From: Lantana camara
Lineage: Eukaryota > Streptophyta > Magnoliopsida > Lamiales > Verbenaceae
Length of the DNA: 64,000 bases
Direction of reading: 5' to 3'
NCBI GenBank assembly: GCA_037501455.1
Contig: CM074858.1
Coordinates: forward strand, 78,838,501-78,902,500
The position numbers and the translations under genes are program-made. Every line of letters begins with the position of its first letter. Within the stretch, counting starts at the first letter, position 1. Of this stretch, positions 23,030-35,394 are shown one piece after another. The notes under the pieces were generated by a model. The model ran no database searches and had not been told where the DNA came from. It saw nothing but the letters and a program-made list of their open reading frames with translations.

Positions 23030-24084
23030 GATCGGGTCAACGGAGGGGTATAACATGAAAATTTTCAACCCGAACCCAACCTGACCCGAGGTTGAACCCG
23101 AAAACCCCAACACTAACCTGAAATTATAGTGTCCGGGTTGGGTTCGGGTTGACTTGATATTTTTTTAGGTCACCCATTAACCCGCCCCAACCTGATAACC
23201 CGACCCTCAACCTGATAACCCACCCCAAAACCCCATATATAGCTAAGAAACCCGCTGCCATTTCTCCCCCTCCCCCCCCCCCCCCCAAAAAAAATCAATT
23301 TTTTTCTCACTTTGTGAACAATTCCTATGCACTTCCCTGCGATTCCAGCTACAAAGTCATTTCTCCATAATTCTTTTTGCTCCTAATAAACTCGCTCTTC
23401 ATCTCCATTGCCATCTCCGTCGTTCGTTCTGCCGCTTTCACAATCGGTGGTGCTTGGAACCGTCGCCTTCACAGAAAGCAATGCCGTCGCCATTCTCCCG
23501 ACGACTCAAACATAACACCCAGCTCTCTTCGCCACCATCCTCTTCATTTTCGGTTACTAGGAACTCTCTACGGCCACTGCCTTGCTGACCTCTCTGTCAC
23601 CGCTCCGTGAAAGCTAAAGATCTATATTTTAGGTAGGCCTGAGGAAGGAAACGACACAACTCTATGTTGAAGTTAGGGTTTTATTTCAATATGTAAAATC
23701 TGCACTTACGGGCTCCTTTTTAGTATTTAATAATTCTAATTATTGAAGTGAGCCTTTTAGTATTTAATTCTAATTATTGAAATGGGCCTCCGAAGTGGGC
23801 CTTTTAGTGTTGAATCTCATTTCTTCAAACTATTGGAGTCTGGTATGGGGCTATGGGCTAATACACAACTTCTATTTTTCATTTCATATGAAAAGCGGGT
23901 CAATTTGGGTTAATTCGGGTTGGACCCGAACCCAACCCGATTTTCTCTCTCTTCTTCGGGCTGTTATCGGGTCCGACCCGATTCGACCCTAACCCGAAAA
24001 CACTCAACCCTAACCTGATATTTTATCGGTTGGGTCGTGTCGGGTTGTCGGGTCGTGTCCGAAATTGACACCCCTACATATGAA

Positions 24085-24246
24085 TCACAAAGTAATAAAA
24101 CTGAACTATAAAGTTAAGTATTCGATTGTTTTTAACAAATTTTAGCAAATTAATTGGTGCGTGAAGTATTGCTTTGGAAATAGAAACTTTATTCAGAATT
24201 TAATATATAGATTAAAACTGTAGCACCCGTTATATAGATTAAAAAC
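24085..24246. other. Flanking DNA with a 28-bp tandem duplication
   Basis: Sequence right of the hAT-like TSD. 'atatagattaaaactgtagc' and the following ACCCGT occur twice in tandem (about 24204-24259), the second copy merging into the LTR fragment that starts at 24247. Confidence 0.6.
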
Positions 24247-24446
24247 TGTAGCACCCGTCAACGTCAGTCACCATATCTCCCGCGCCATAAGTTTAGTCTA
24301 CATATGAAATAGGTAGTCTATACATGGACCGGACTCATAGCGAATGAGTGACAATAAAAAGACATTCATAGGCAGACAGATTTTAACCTTGTACCAATCA
24401 ATCAGATTATATAAACAATGCGGTACAGAAGAAACAACGAACCTAC
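24247..24446 (-). mobile_element. Truncated family A-like LTR fragment (A4)
   Basis: TGTAGCACCCGTCAACG and the downstream 'catagcgaatgagtgacaat' correspond to the ends of A1/A2 LTRs ('tatagcgaacgggtgacaa'), but diverged. It stops where a copia-like LTR begins at 24447. Confidence 0.6.
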
Positions 24447-25487
24447 TGTTAGGAATAGTGCCCTAGAAAGCCGATTGAATATCCGCTTTGTACTTTTCCT
24501 TATTGTAATCATAGACAATCTTTGAATAAAATAACGAATTGAGGCAACACTTCTTTATATGCTCTTGTTTGGTATGCGTTTACTTTAGTTGTGCATGTAT
24601 GAGAACTCCCCTAAAATACTACAAGCCGATGAGTTCTACAGACAGTGGGAGTGTCAACCTGACTCCTTTAAGGCTTTCTTGTGGGATCACGCCCTTAAGA
24701 AGGACCACCTTGTTTCATGGAGGTGCAAAGTGTATGGTTGATACGTGCGTGATACGTGAGGGTGCTTACTTCCATAAGTAAGTTCACTGAGGTGCCCCGT
24801 GTGAGAAGATTCCTAAATGGGAAAGGAAGTTTCTATTTCAGGAAATGGAAACTTCCAGATTAGGAAATATCTCACGAGTCATTGATGTGATTAATTGATC
24901 CTTTGACTTGAGGTTCCATGTCACTTTATGAGTTAACTCTGTAGTCTTAGGTATAAGCTTTAAAGGGTGTCGCCTTGGACAACTGATTCAAGGCTTATGC
25001 TGGGCTGCACAAGTGACTCATGAAAGTGAATGAGAATCAAGAAAGGACCTACACTTGCATTTGCAAGGCGATCTCTTATTGTGTAAGTTATTCATATGCC
25101 ATATGGAGTCCTTAGCCAAGGCAGTAGATCAAGACATCAAGAAAAGGGTTTCTTGGATTGAGATCAAATGGATATGAAATGCACTTAGCTTTAAGACCAG
25201 ATTATTAGGGTTCTGATTATTCCCTTACCCTAGATCTTGGTTGAGAGATAGTAAGTAGGAGGATTGTATCTCACATGAATCAATGACTTAAAGGTTCTGT
25301 CGAATCGAGACATTCCAATTCAGCTAGGGGTTAAACACCTGTTGCTCGACTATGGTCGTTTAATCTGTGGACTGATTAATTAATTAGTGAATTAATTAAT
25401 TAGGGTCACTGCTAATTGAATTGAGAACTTAGAGGGTCACACACAACAACTTGGTTACATGAGTTGAGGCTTTAAACTGACTAAACT
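24447..25487 (+). mobile_element. Copia-like LTR piece, class uncertain
   Basis: It begins TGTTAGGAATAGTGCCCTAG, preceded by CCTAC, a typical LTR start of plant Ty1/copia-type repeats as far as I recognise. It is 1.04 kb with no gene and is cut by the family B LTR at 25488. A further piece may continue at 46126-46170. No primer site or second LTR is seen. Confidence 0.4.
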
Positions 25488-26728
25488 TGTCACAGCCCTA
25501 CTCAGGGCCAAGTCAAGAAAGGTAAGTAAAGGGGTAACTCAGGAAGCGTTTATAGCCTCGATCCTTGTTAATTCTCTCATGCATTGCATTTTATGTGACT
25601 TATGTGCTTTAATATGCTATAGTTTAATAAAAAGTTCGTGAATTTAATTCCTTCTTCTATTTAGCTTGTATCTCGAAACTCTTTCCATAAAATCCTAGAA
25701 TTCTAATATTCATTCCCTTCTAGCACCTAAAACCCCTTCATATGCTTCAAAACCCATTCCTACAGTTTTAGGTTGGAAATTACGAAAATACCCCTATAGC
25801 TCAAAAATATTCCTACATTTCCCGAAGCACTTTCATTACCCAATATTGTAACCAAAAGAATCCTCACATTATTTTGAGGATCGTGATACCCTCTGTGAAC
25901 CATAATTCCCATTCTAACTCTAGTAGTATAAAAAACCAGCGAAAACCCTAGCTTATGATTCGATCATCAATAAATCCCTACTCATCTACTTTTTGATATT
26001 CAAAATTATAACCAAAACGATCCTTAAATTATTTTACGAATTTTCATGCATTTACCAAAAACTCGATCTCACCATAGCATATTTTATAAATATTTTCCTT
26101 TCTAAAAATCATCATTTTATTTTGAACAAATTAGCTTTTATTCAATAGTCGAAATTATACTTGAAACGATCCTTGAATGTTCCTCTACATTATAGTGATT
26201 TTTCCAAACTTCAAACTTTATCATAGCTTTGTTTATATAATTTTCCTATGATTTTCATCATCTTTAATATTCATAATTTATAAACGAAAGCTCTAAATAT
26301 TCCACATTTATAATCAAAACAAAACTCATTTTTCACTCATTCTTTCATCAATTCACTACTTCAAGTTTTTACCTCTCGACTCTTGAATAAATTTTATATT
26401 ATTTTACATTTATTTTTATTCAAAATGACATCATCCATGACCACATGATCTTCTAGAAGGATTAATTAAATGAGCATAATTTCTCCACATTTCCTAAGTA
26501 ATTACCAAACATTTGTTCATAATATAATTTAACCACATCTCCTAATTAATTACCAAGCATTTGTTGAAATCATAAGCAACCACATCTCCCTTAAACTTTC
26601 ATAAATTGCTCAAAGACCCCTCATGACTACCTATAAATACCCCCCTTAAGCCTCATTTATACCTCACAAAAATCAACACACAAAAATCACTCTCTTCTCT
26701 CCCTTCCTCACGCCATTCCCACTCTCTC

Positions 26729-27163
26729 TGTAGCGCCTCCCCAGCACTACAACCCCGCACCGCAATACTCCCTGAGTGGAGGTTAGACCCAACACTCAGG
26801 AAATACTACGGCGAACGGTAAGGATAACATATGAATGGAGTACGTGACACAGTGCAGCGGAAGATAAAGAGATTCAACTTTACCAATGAACGGGGAGAAT
26901 AACGTACAATGAGCAAGGATTATCATTATTGAGCAAAGTAGTTCACAAAAGAGTACAACAGGTTGACATGCAAGGACAAAGTATGAGATGGTTTGTTTCT
27001 ACAGAGAATAAGCTCAAGACAATGTACTCTTAGAATCGGATCCAACCTACGGTTGTAGTGCTTCAAGATACCTCTAGTTGTCGTTCATTGATTCCTGAAA
27101 TCATGCATTTTAAAAATAGGCGAGAGGGTTAGTCAAAGTGACTAAGTGAAGGGGGTGTGAGGG

Positions 27164-27217
<54 letters not shown>

Positions 27218-29896
27218 GATCAAGAAGATCTTGATCTATAATATTAACAATAGGATATAGCAAATAGGAAACAGTTCATAATAATTGTAAAACAGGGATA
27301 GGGGTAGTTTGGAATAATTGTAGAAATATGAACCGTTTGTAACAAGAACATTAATGCCCGCAAGCTAGGCCTCTCCACCCATAACTCCTTAAATAATTGG
27401 TAAAATAGTATCGGGCTGATCAGGCTCCGATACTTCAATAAAATCAAGAATATTAACTCCGCTACTCCTTGATGTCAATAGGGAATCAAACCCTAGAGAC
27501 CACGAACTAGATTCGGGAGGCAGCTATCTCTCCCTCATCCCTTGGCGTGGAGTAACTAACCTCCAGTTAAACCACTACCAAGAGGTGGTGGCAGTCCGCA
27601 GCACCAACAATACCCTCGGCCCGATACCTTCCGGGTAATTGCTCGCTACAGATACAGCCGGGGCCCATAACAGGAATCGAGAACAATATTTTGCTTGCAT
27701 AACCCGAAATCAATGTTTTGATAAAATGGACTTGAAATATATAATGTTCTAGTAAAACGTTGATTCCGGCATGAAAGTATTTTTCCCTTAAAAGGGATAA
27801 TGTAGTAAAGTAATATATATATGTATATATGGCAGTAAATCAATATGATGGGTAGGCTTGAAAATAGTTTTTATATAGATACGTATGTATAGGCATGATT
27901 CCAGTTGAAAACATTTTAACCCTCACCTATACCGGTAGTCAGATATTGTAATGTGGATTCCAGTGCGCCTGAAAGTAATAACTACTATAGGCTTAGAACT
28001 AGGCTCCTTATATTAATTAAATAAGCACATAAAACACATAATGTTCATGAATGAAAGGATTACATCAAGTAAACACATAAACTATATCATGTTAGAGAAT
28101 TCCCGGTAAACTCTAATTTTAACCATTTAAGGGAAATTAAGTAATTAATCAGGTTTCATGAATTCTTTAACCACTTAAATATTTATTAATCACATTATAA
28201 TCCTTATTATAACATTAGAAATGGAACTTAGAATTTAATTTGACAATATAGGTTATATTTTGGAAATAATTCATAATTTACCGATTTTTTGGAAAATTCG
28301 GATAAAATCTTTATTTAAAAATTCCAAAACTAATTTTATAATTATTTTAATAATATTTTTGAAATTATCAGCTTATGGGTTGACCAAAAAGTCAAAGTTA
28401 CTATTGAAAACATTTACTATTCAATTTCTTATGAATTAAACACTTTATAACACAAAATCGAACACACATACTTACATACTATCACAAGTGCACTTAAAAT
28501 TATTCAAGAACAACATGAACATGTTCTTGAGCCTATTTGAATATTCAAAGAAGGTATGTAACACACTTGATCATATTCATATTTATAACATAGAATTTGA
28601 AGCATAATATAGCAAAATATATTAATTCTCTATGAAAAATAATTCTAAATAAATTATTCTTGACATGAATTTAATCAAACAAGATCATAATTATTTAAAC
28701 ACATATTCATATCATATCATATCATAACTCATGCATTTAATTAAATAAAATACATATATCTTATCACATTTTTCCTAAACTAGCATAAATAGCATATATT
28801 TCATAAAATAAATTCCTAAAGTATAATTTAATGAAGTCTAAGCATGCTATGACTCTATTATACTAAGAACATTATATAAAATATGGAATAATAGAAGAAA
28901 ACATACCTTAGAGAGAGAGGGAGAGGGAGTGGCGTGAGTTTGGGAGAGGGGAGAGAGTGGTTTTGTGTGTTGATTTGTGAGGTATAAATGAGACTTAAGG
29001 GGGGTATTTATAGGTAGTCATGAGGGGTCTCTAAGCAATAAATGAAAGTTTATGGAAGATGTGGTTGCTTAATATTTCAACAAATGCTTGGTAATAAATT
29101 TGGAGATGTGGTTAAATTATATTTTGAACAAATGCTAGGTAATTAACTAAGAAATGTGGAGAAATTATGGTCATTTGTTTAATCCTTCTAGAAGACCATG
29201 TGGTGATGGATGATGTCATTTTGAATAAAAATAAATGTAAAAATAATATAAAATTTATTCAAGAGTCGAGAGGTAAAAGATTGAAGTAGTGAATTAATGA
29301 AAGAATGGGTGAAAAATGAGCTTTGTTTTGATTATAAATGTGAAATATTTAGAGCTTTCGTTTATAAATTATGAATATTAAAGATGATGAAAATCATAGG
29401 AAAATTATATAAATGAAGCTATGATAACGTTTAAAGTTTGGAAAAATCACTATAATGTAGAGGAAAATTCAAGGATCGTTTCAAGTATAATTTCGACTAT
29501 TGAATAAGAGCTAATTTGTTCAAAATAAAATGATGATTTTTAGAAAGGAAAATATTTATAAAATATGCTATGGTGAGATCGAGTTTTTGGTAAATGTATG
29601 AAAATTCATAAAATAATTTAAGGTCGTTTTGGTTATAATTTTGAATATCAAAAAGTAGATGAGTAGGGATTTATTGATGATCGAATCATAAGCTAGGGTT
29701 TTTGCCGGTTTTTGATACTACGGGAGTTAGGATGGGAATTATGGTTCACGGAGAGTATCACGATCCTCGAAATAATGTGAGGATTCTTTTGGTTAAAATA
29801 TTGGGTAATAAAAGTATTTCGGGAAATGTAAGAATATTTTGGAGCTATAGGGGTATTTTCGTAATTTCCGACTTGCCCCTGTTTTGGGCTGTTACA
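26729..29896 (-). repeat. B1 3' LTR
   Basis: 3,168 bp, next to the polypurine tract. A (TA)n run at about 27169-27205 takes the place of the TATA box, followed in element sense by the hairpin TTAGTC-ACTTT-GACTAA (27145-27129). Confidence 0.85.
27129..27206 (-). promoter_or_regulatory. B1 LTR hairpin with (TA)n run upstream
   Basis: In element sense: TA dinucleotide run, CCCTCACACCCCCTTCACTTAG, then stem-loop TTAGTC/GACTAA (sequence split here by position: hairpin at 27129-27145). The second LTR has it at 31085-31161. Start-site role is inferred from position only. Confidence 0.5.
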
Positions 29897-29932
29897 ATCC
29901 TTCCCCCTTAAAAAGAATCTGTCCACAGATTC
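29897..29932 (-). promoter_or_regulatory. B1 polypurine tract with adjacent stem-loop
   Basis: In element sense GAATCTG-TGGA-CAGATTC (29932-29915), then polypurine AAGGGGGAAGGAT (29909-29897) at the 3' LTR. The stem is identical to that of C. Confidence 0.8.
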
Positions 29933-30665
29933 TCCTCATGTTTCATAATAACTTTAAATAATGCTGATATCCTCCATTTATGATAAGACAGGTTTCCAAA
30001 GGAGGACTTATTTTAAACACATAAGGTAATTGTTCAAGTAAGAAATTTGAATGCGCACATAAATGATGCAATGAATGCATGGCGCCAGGATTAGTTCCTG
30101 GCGTGTTTAGAATGCATACCTTTAACAACTTTGGGGATGACAATTTTAAACTGCAACCACCCTTATAGAGATAATATAATGTATGGTAGTTGAGAATGAT
30201 GTGTAGATGATCACAAAATTAAAATTTACAAGTAATAACAATTAACAGACACAACATCCTTAGCGAAGGTAAAGCATATATAGAGGCACAGGAAATTAAT
30301 AAGTTAGTTTTCGGTCCTACTGGTATCTTGAAGCAATTCTAATAACTTAAGATTTGAACGAATTAGAAAGTATAAGTGAAGTGCTTCCATGAGTTAAGAA
30401 TACTAGTATGATGAAGGAGATGTAGATCTTGTAACCGAATCTACCAAGAATTTGATAATTGAAGGATTTGATAGAACTCGGGATTTTGGTGTTGATTAAG
30501 ACTGTATGCTTGACTTGATCGAGGAAGGGTTTAGTACTTATAATTGTAACAAATCACATGCTGGTCGGCCGCCCCAACAATGATTGATCACAATTTAAGC
30601 ACTAAAGACACGAGAGTACATATGAGACTCTATGAATGATGAACCCCAGATTTCCACAACCTGGG
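29933..30665 (-). other. B1 interior, no gene
   Basis: The only open stretch (29943-30143, minus) resembles nothing recognised. No hairpin array like that of A1 or E1 is seen. Confidence 0.6.
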
Positions 30666-30677
30666 GCTCTGATACCA
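30666..30677 (-). promoter_or_regulatory. B1 primer-binding site (initiator tRNA-Met)
   Basis: TGGTATCAGAGC in element sense, 7 bp after the 5' LTR. Confidence 0.88.
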
Positions 30678-30684
30678 CTTTAAT

Positions 30685-31119
30685 TGTAGCGCCTCCCCAG
30701 CACTACAACCCTGCACCGCAATACTCCCTGAGTGGAGGTTAGACCCAACACTCAGGAAATACTACGACGAACGGTCAGGATAAGATATGAATGGAGTACG
30801 TGACACAGTGCAGCGGAAGATAAAGAGATTCAACTTTACCAATGAACGGGGAGAATAACGTACAATGAGCAAGGATTATCATTATTGAGCAAAGTAGTTC
30901 ACAAAAGAGTACAACAGGTTGACATGCAAGGACAAAGTATGAGATGGTTTGTTTCTACAGAGAATAAGCTCAAGACAATGTACTCTTAGAATCGGATCCA
31001 ACCTACGGTTGTAGTGCTTCAAGATACCTCTAGTTGTCGTTCATTGATTCCTGAAATCATGCATTTTAAAAATAGGCGAGAGGGTTAGTCAAAGTGACTA
31101 AGTGAAGGGGGTATGAGGG

Positions 31120-31173
<54 letters not shown>

Positions 31174-33856
31174 GATCAAGAAGATCTTGATCTATAATAT
31201 TAACAATAGGATATAGCAAATAGGAAACAGTTCATAATAATTGTAAAACAGGGATAGGGGTAGTTTGGAATAATTGTAGAAATATGAACCGTTTGTAACA
31301 AGAACATTAATGCCCGCAAGCTAGGCCTCTCCACCCATAACTCCTTAAATAATTGGTAAAATAGTATCGGGCTGATCAGGCTCCGATACTTCAATAAAAT
31401 CAAGAATATTAACTCCGCTACTCCTTGATGTCAATAGGGAATCAAACCCTAGAGACCACGAACTAGATTCGGGAGGCAGCTATCTCTCCCTCATCCCTTG
31501 GCGTGGAGTAACTAACCTCCAGTTAAACCACTACCAAGAGGTGGTGGCAGTCCGCAGCACCAACAATACCCTCGGCCCGATACCTTCCGGGTAATTGCTC
31601 GCTACGAATACAGCCGGGGCCCATAATAGGAATCGAGAACAATATTTTGCTTGCATAACCCGTTATCAATGTTTTGATAAAATGGACTTGACATATATAA
31701 TGTTCTAGTAAAACGTTGATTCCGGCATGAAAGTATTTTTCGCTTAAAAGGGATAATGTAGTAAAGTAATATATATATATGTATATATGGCAATAAATCA
31801 ATATGATGGGTAGGCTTGAAAATAGTTTTTATATAGATACGTATGTATAGGCATGATTCCAGTTGAAAACATTTTAACCCTCACCTATACCGGTAGTCAG
31901 ATATTGTAATGTGGATTCCAGTGCACCTGAAAGTAATAACTACTATAGGCTTAGAACTAGGCTCCTTATATTAATTAAATAAGCACATAAAACACATAAT
32001 GTTCATGAATGAAAGGATTACATCAAGTAAACACATAAACTATATCATGTTAGAGAATCCCCGGTAAACTCTAATTTTAACCATTTAAGGGAAATTAAGT
32101 AATTAATCAGGTTTCATGAATTCTTTAACCACTTAAATATTTATTAATCACATTATAATCCTTATTATAACATTAGAAATGGAACTTAGAATTTAATTTG
32201 ACAATATAGGTTATATTTTGAAAATAATTCATAATTTACCGATTTTTTGGAAAATTCGGATAAAATCTTTATTTAAAAATTCCAAAACTAATTTTATAAT
32301 TATTTTAATAATATTTTCGAAATTATCAGCTTATGGGTTGACCAAAAAGTCAAAGTTACTATTGAAAACATTTACTATTCAATTTCTTATGAATTAAACA
32401 CTTTATAACACAAAATCGAACACACATACTCACATACTATCACAAGTGCACTTAAAATTATTCAAGAACAACATGAACATGTTCTTGAGCCTATTTGAAT
32501 ATTCAAAGAAGGTATGTAACACACTTGATCATATTCATATTTATAACATAGAATTTGAAGCATAATATAGCAAAATATATTAATTCTCTATGAAAAATAA
32601 TTCTAAATAAATTATTCTTGACATGAATTTAATCAAACAAGATCATAATTATTTAAACACATATTCATATCATATCATATCATAACTCATGCATTTAATT
32701 AAATAAAATGCATATATCTTATCACATTTTTCCTAAACTAGCATAAATAGCATATATTTCATAAAATAAATTCCTAAAGTATAATTTAATGAAGTATAAG
32801 CATGCTATGACTCTATTATACTAAGAACATTATATAAAACATGGAATAATAGAAGAAAACATACCTTAGAGAGAGAGGGAGAGGGAGTGGCGTGAGTTTG
32901 GGAGAGGGGAGAGAGTGGTTTTGTGTGTTGATTTGTGAGGTATAAATGAGACTTAAGGGGGGTATTTATAGGTAGTCATGAGGGGTCTCTAAGCAATAAA
33001 TGAAAGTTTATGGAAGATGTGGTTGCTTAATATTTCAACAAATGCTTGGTAATAAATTTGGAGATGTGGTTAAATTATATTTTGAACAAATGCTAGGTAA
33101 TTAACTAAGAAATGTGGAGAAATTATGCTCATTTGTTTAATCCTTCTAGAAGACCATGTGGTGATGGATGATGTCATTTCGAATAAAAATAAATGTAAAA
33201 ATAATATAAAATTTATTCAAGAGTCGAGAGGTAAAAGATTGAAGTAGTGAATTAATGAAAGAATGGGTGAAAAATGAGCTTTGTTTTGATTATAAATGTG
33301 AAATATTTAGAGCTTTCGTTTATAAATTATGAATATTAAAGATGATGAAAATCATAGGAAAATTATATAAACGAAGCTATGATAACGTTCTAAAGTTTGG
33401 AAAAATCACTATAATATAGAGGAAAATTCAAGGATCGTTTCAAGTATAGTTTCGACTATTGAATAAGAGCTAATTTGTTCAAAATAAAATGATGATTTTT
33501 AGAAAGGAAAATATTTATAAAATATGCTATGGTGAGATCGAGTTTTTGGTAAATGTATGAAAATTCATAAAATAATTTAAGGGTCGTTTTGGTTATAATT
33601 TTGAATAACAAAAAGTAGATGAGTAGGGATTTATTGATGATCGAATCATAAGCTAGGGTTTTTGCCGGTTTTTGATACCACGGGAGTTAGGATAGGAATT
33701 ATGGTTCACGGAGAGTATCACGATCCTCGAAATAATGTGAGGATTCTTTTGGTTAAAATATTGGGTAATGAAAGTATTTCGGGAAATGTAAGAATATTTT
33801 GGAGCTATAGGGGTATTTTCGTAATTTCCAACTTGCCCCTGTTTTGGGCTGTTACA
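30685..33856 (-). repeat. B1 5' LTR
   Basis: 3,172 bp, beside the primer site and nearly identical to 26729-29896. Hairpin at 31085-31101 and TA run at about 31125-31161. Confidence 0.85.
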
Positions 33857-34265
33857 CTCTCTCTCTAAGGTATGTTTTTCTTCTATTATTTCATGCTTTA
33901 TATAATGTTCTTAGTATAATAATAATAGTAGCATGTCTAGGATTAATTAAATTATGCTTTAGGAATTTATTTTTAAGATATATGTGCATAATTGTTAGTT
34001 TTAAATACAATGTGCGCACATTATGGAATTTTATTAAATGCATGAATTATGATATGATATAATGTGAGTATATATTTAAATAATTATGATGTTGTTTGAT
34101 TAAATTCATGCCTAGAGTAATTTATTTAGAATTATTTTTCATAGAGAATTGGTATATTTTGCTATAATATGCTTCAATTCTATGTTATAAATATGAATGT
34201 GATTAAACATGTTACACACCCTCTTTGAATATTCAAATAAGCTCAAGAACATGTTCTTAATGTTC

Positions 34266-34318
34266 TTGGATGTGTGTGTGTGCATGTGTGTGCCGTGACT
34301 AGTGTGTGTGTGTGTGTG
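34266..34318. repeat. TG dinucleotide repeat in LTR B
   Basis: Interrupted (TG)n with the phrase GTGTGTGCCGTGAC, similar to the longer TG tract of the C LTR (48848-48938). It supports kinship of families B and C. Confidence 0.7.
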
Positions 34319-35394
34319 AATTTGATTTTGTGTTATAAAGTGTTTAATTCATATGAAATTGAATAGTAAATGTTTCAATAGTAATTTTGACTTTTTGGTC
34401 AACCAAAATTAAATTAATTTCGAAATTAATAATAAATTAATCATAAAAATTAGTTTTGAATTTTAAAGAAAGATTTTCCCCCGAATTTTCCAAAAATCGG
34501 TAAACTATGTAATATTTTCAAAGATAACCTACATTGTCAAATTTAACCATAAATCTTATTTCAAATCTTATAATTATAATTATCATATGGTATATATATA
34601 TTTGATTAGCTAAAGATCCCATAAACCCTAAATTATTAATCAAATTCCCTTAAACGGATAAATTTAGGGTTTACCGGGAAATCTTTAACATATTACATGA
34701 TGAGTACCTTATGGTGTGTGTGATTGATTAATTTGAATATTAGAACCTAGTTCTAAGCTTGTAGTAGTTATTACTTTCAGGCGAGGATATAATTGAACAG
34801 TGGAATCCTAAGGATTTTATCTAGACCATCAAGACACTTGGTGAGGGTTAAAATGTTTTCAACTGGAATCATGCTATACATATGTATCTATATAAAAACT
34901 ATTTTCAAGCCTACCTATCATTTTGATTTACTACCCTATATACATATTATTGTACTACAATGTCCCTCTTAAGGGAAAAATACTTTCATGCCTGAATCAA
35001 CGTTTTACTAGAACATTATATATATTTCAAGTCCATTTTATCAAAACATTGATTCCAGGTTATGCAAGCAAAATATTGTTCTTGATTCCTGTTATGGGCC
35101 CCGGCTGTATCCGTAGCGAGCAATTACCCGGAAGGTATCGGGCCGAGGGTATTTTTGGTGCTGCGGACTGCCACCACCTCTTGGTAGTGGTTTAACTGGA
35201 GGTTAGTTACTCCACACCAAGGGATGAGGGAGAGATAGCTGCCTCCCGAATCTAGTTCATGGTCTCTAGGGTTGGCTCCCCTATTGACACCAAGGAGTAG
35301 TGGAGTTATTATCATATTGGTTTTATTGAAGTATCGGTGTCTTGATCAACGCCGTTACTATTTTGTCATGATTTAAGGAGTTACGGATGGAGAG

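Larger units (their letters stand above)
3033..24076. mobile_element. hAT-like non-autonomous element, split by LTR retrotransposon E1
   Basis: The left end starts TAGGGTTGTCAATTCG at 3033. The right end, read inward on the minus strand from 24076, starts TAGGGGTGTCAATTTC. The 8-bp direct repeat CATATGAA flanks both ends (3025-3032 and 24077-24084), diagnostic of hAT transposition. Without E1 the element is about 1.1 kb (3033-3081 plus 23035-24076). It is rich in GGGTCGGGT and ACCCGAACCC subterminal repeats and has a C tract at about 23265-23286. No transposase is seen, and short open frames inside (for example 23377-23610) resemble nothing I recognise. Confidence 0.8.
26729..33856 (-). mobile_element. 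B1: gene-less LTR retrotransposon, 7.1 kb
   Basis: It reads on the minus strand. TSD CTCTC at 26724-26728 and 33857-33861. LTRs are 26729-29896 (3,168 bp) and 30685-33856 (3,172 bp) and nearly identical. The interior is only 788 bp with primer site and polypurine tract but no gag or pol. Element-sense LTR start TGTAACAGCCCAAAACAGGG equals that of C, which is the likely source of proteins. Confidence 0.88.
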
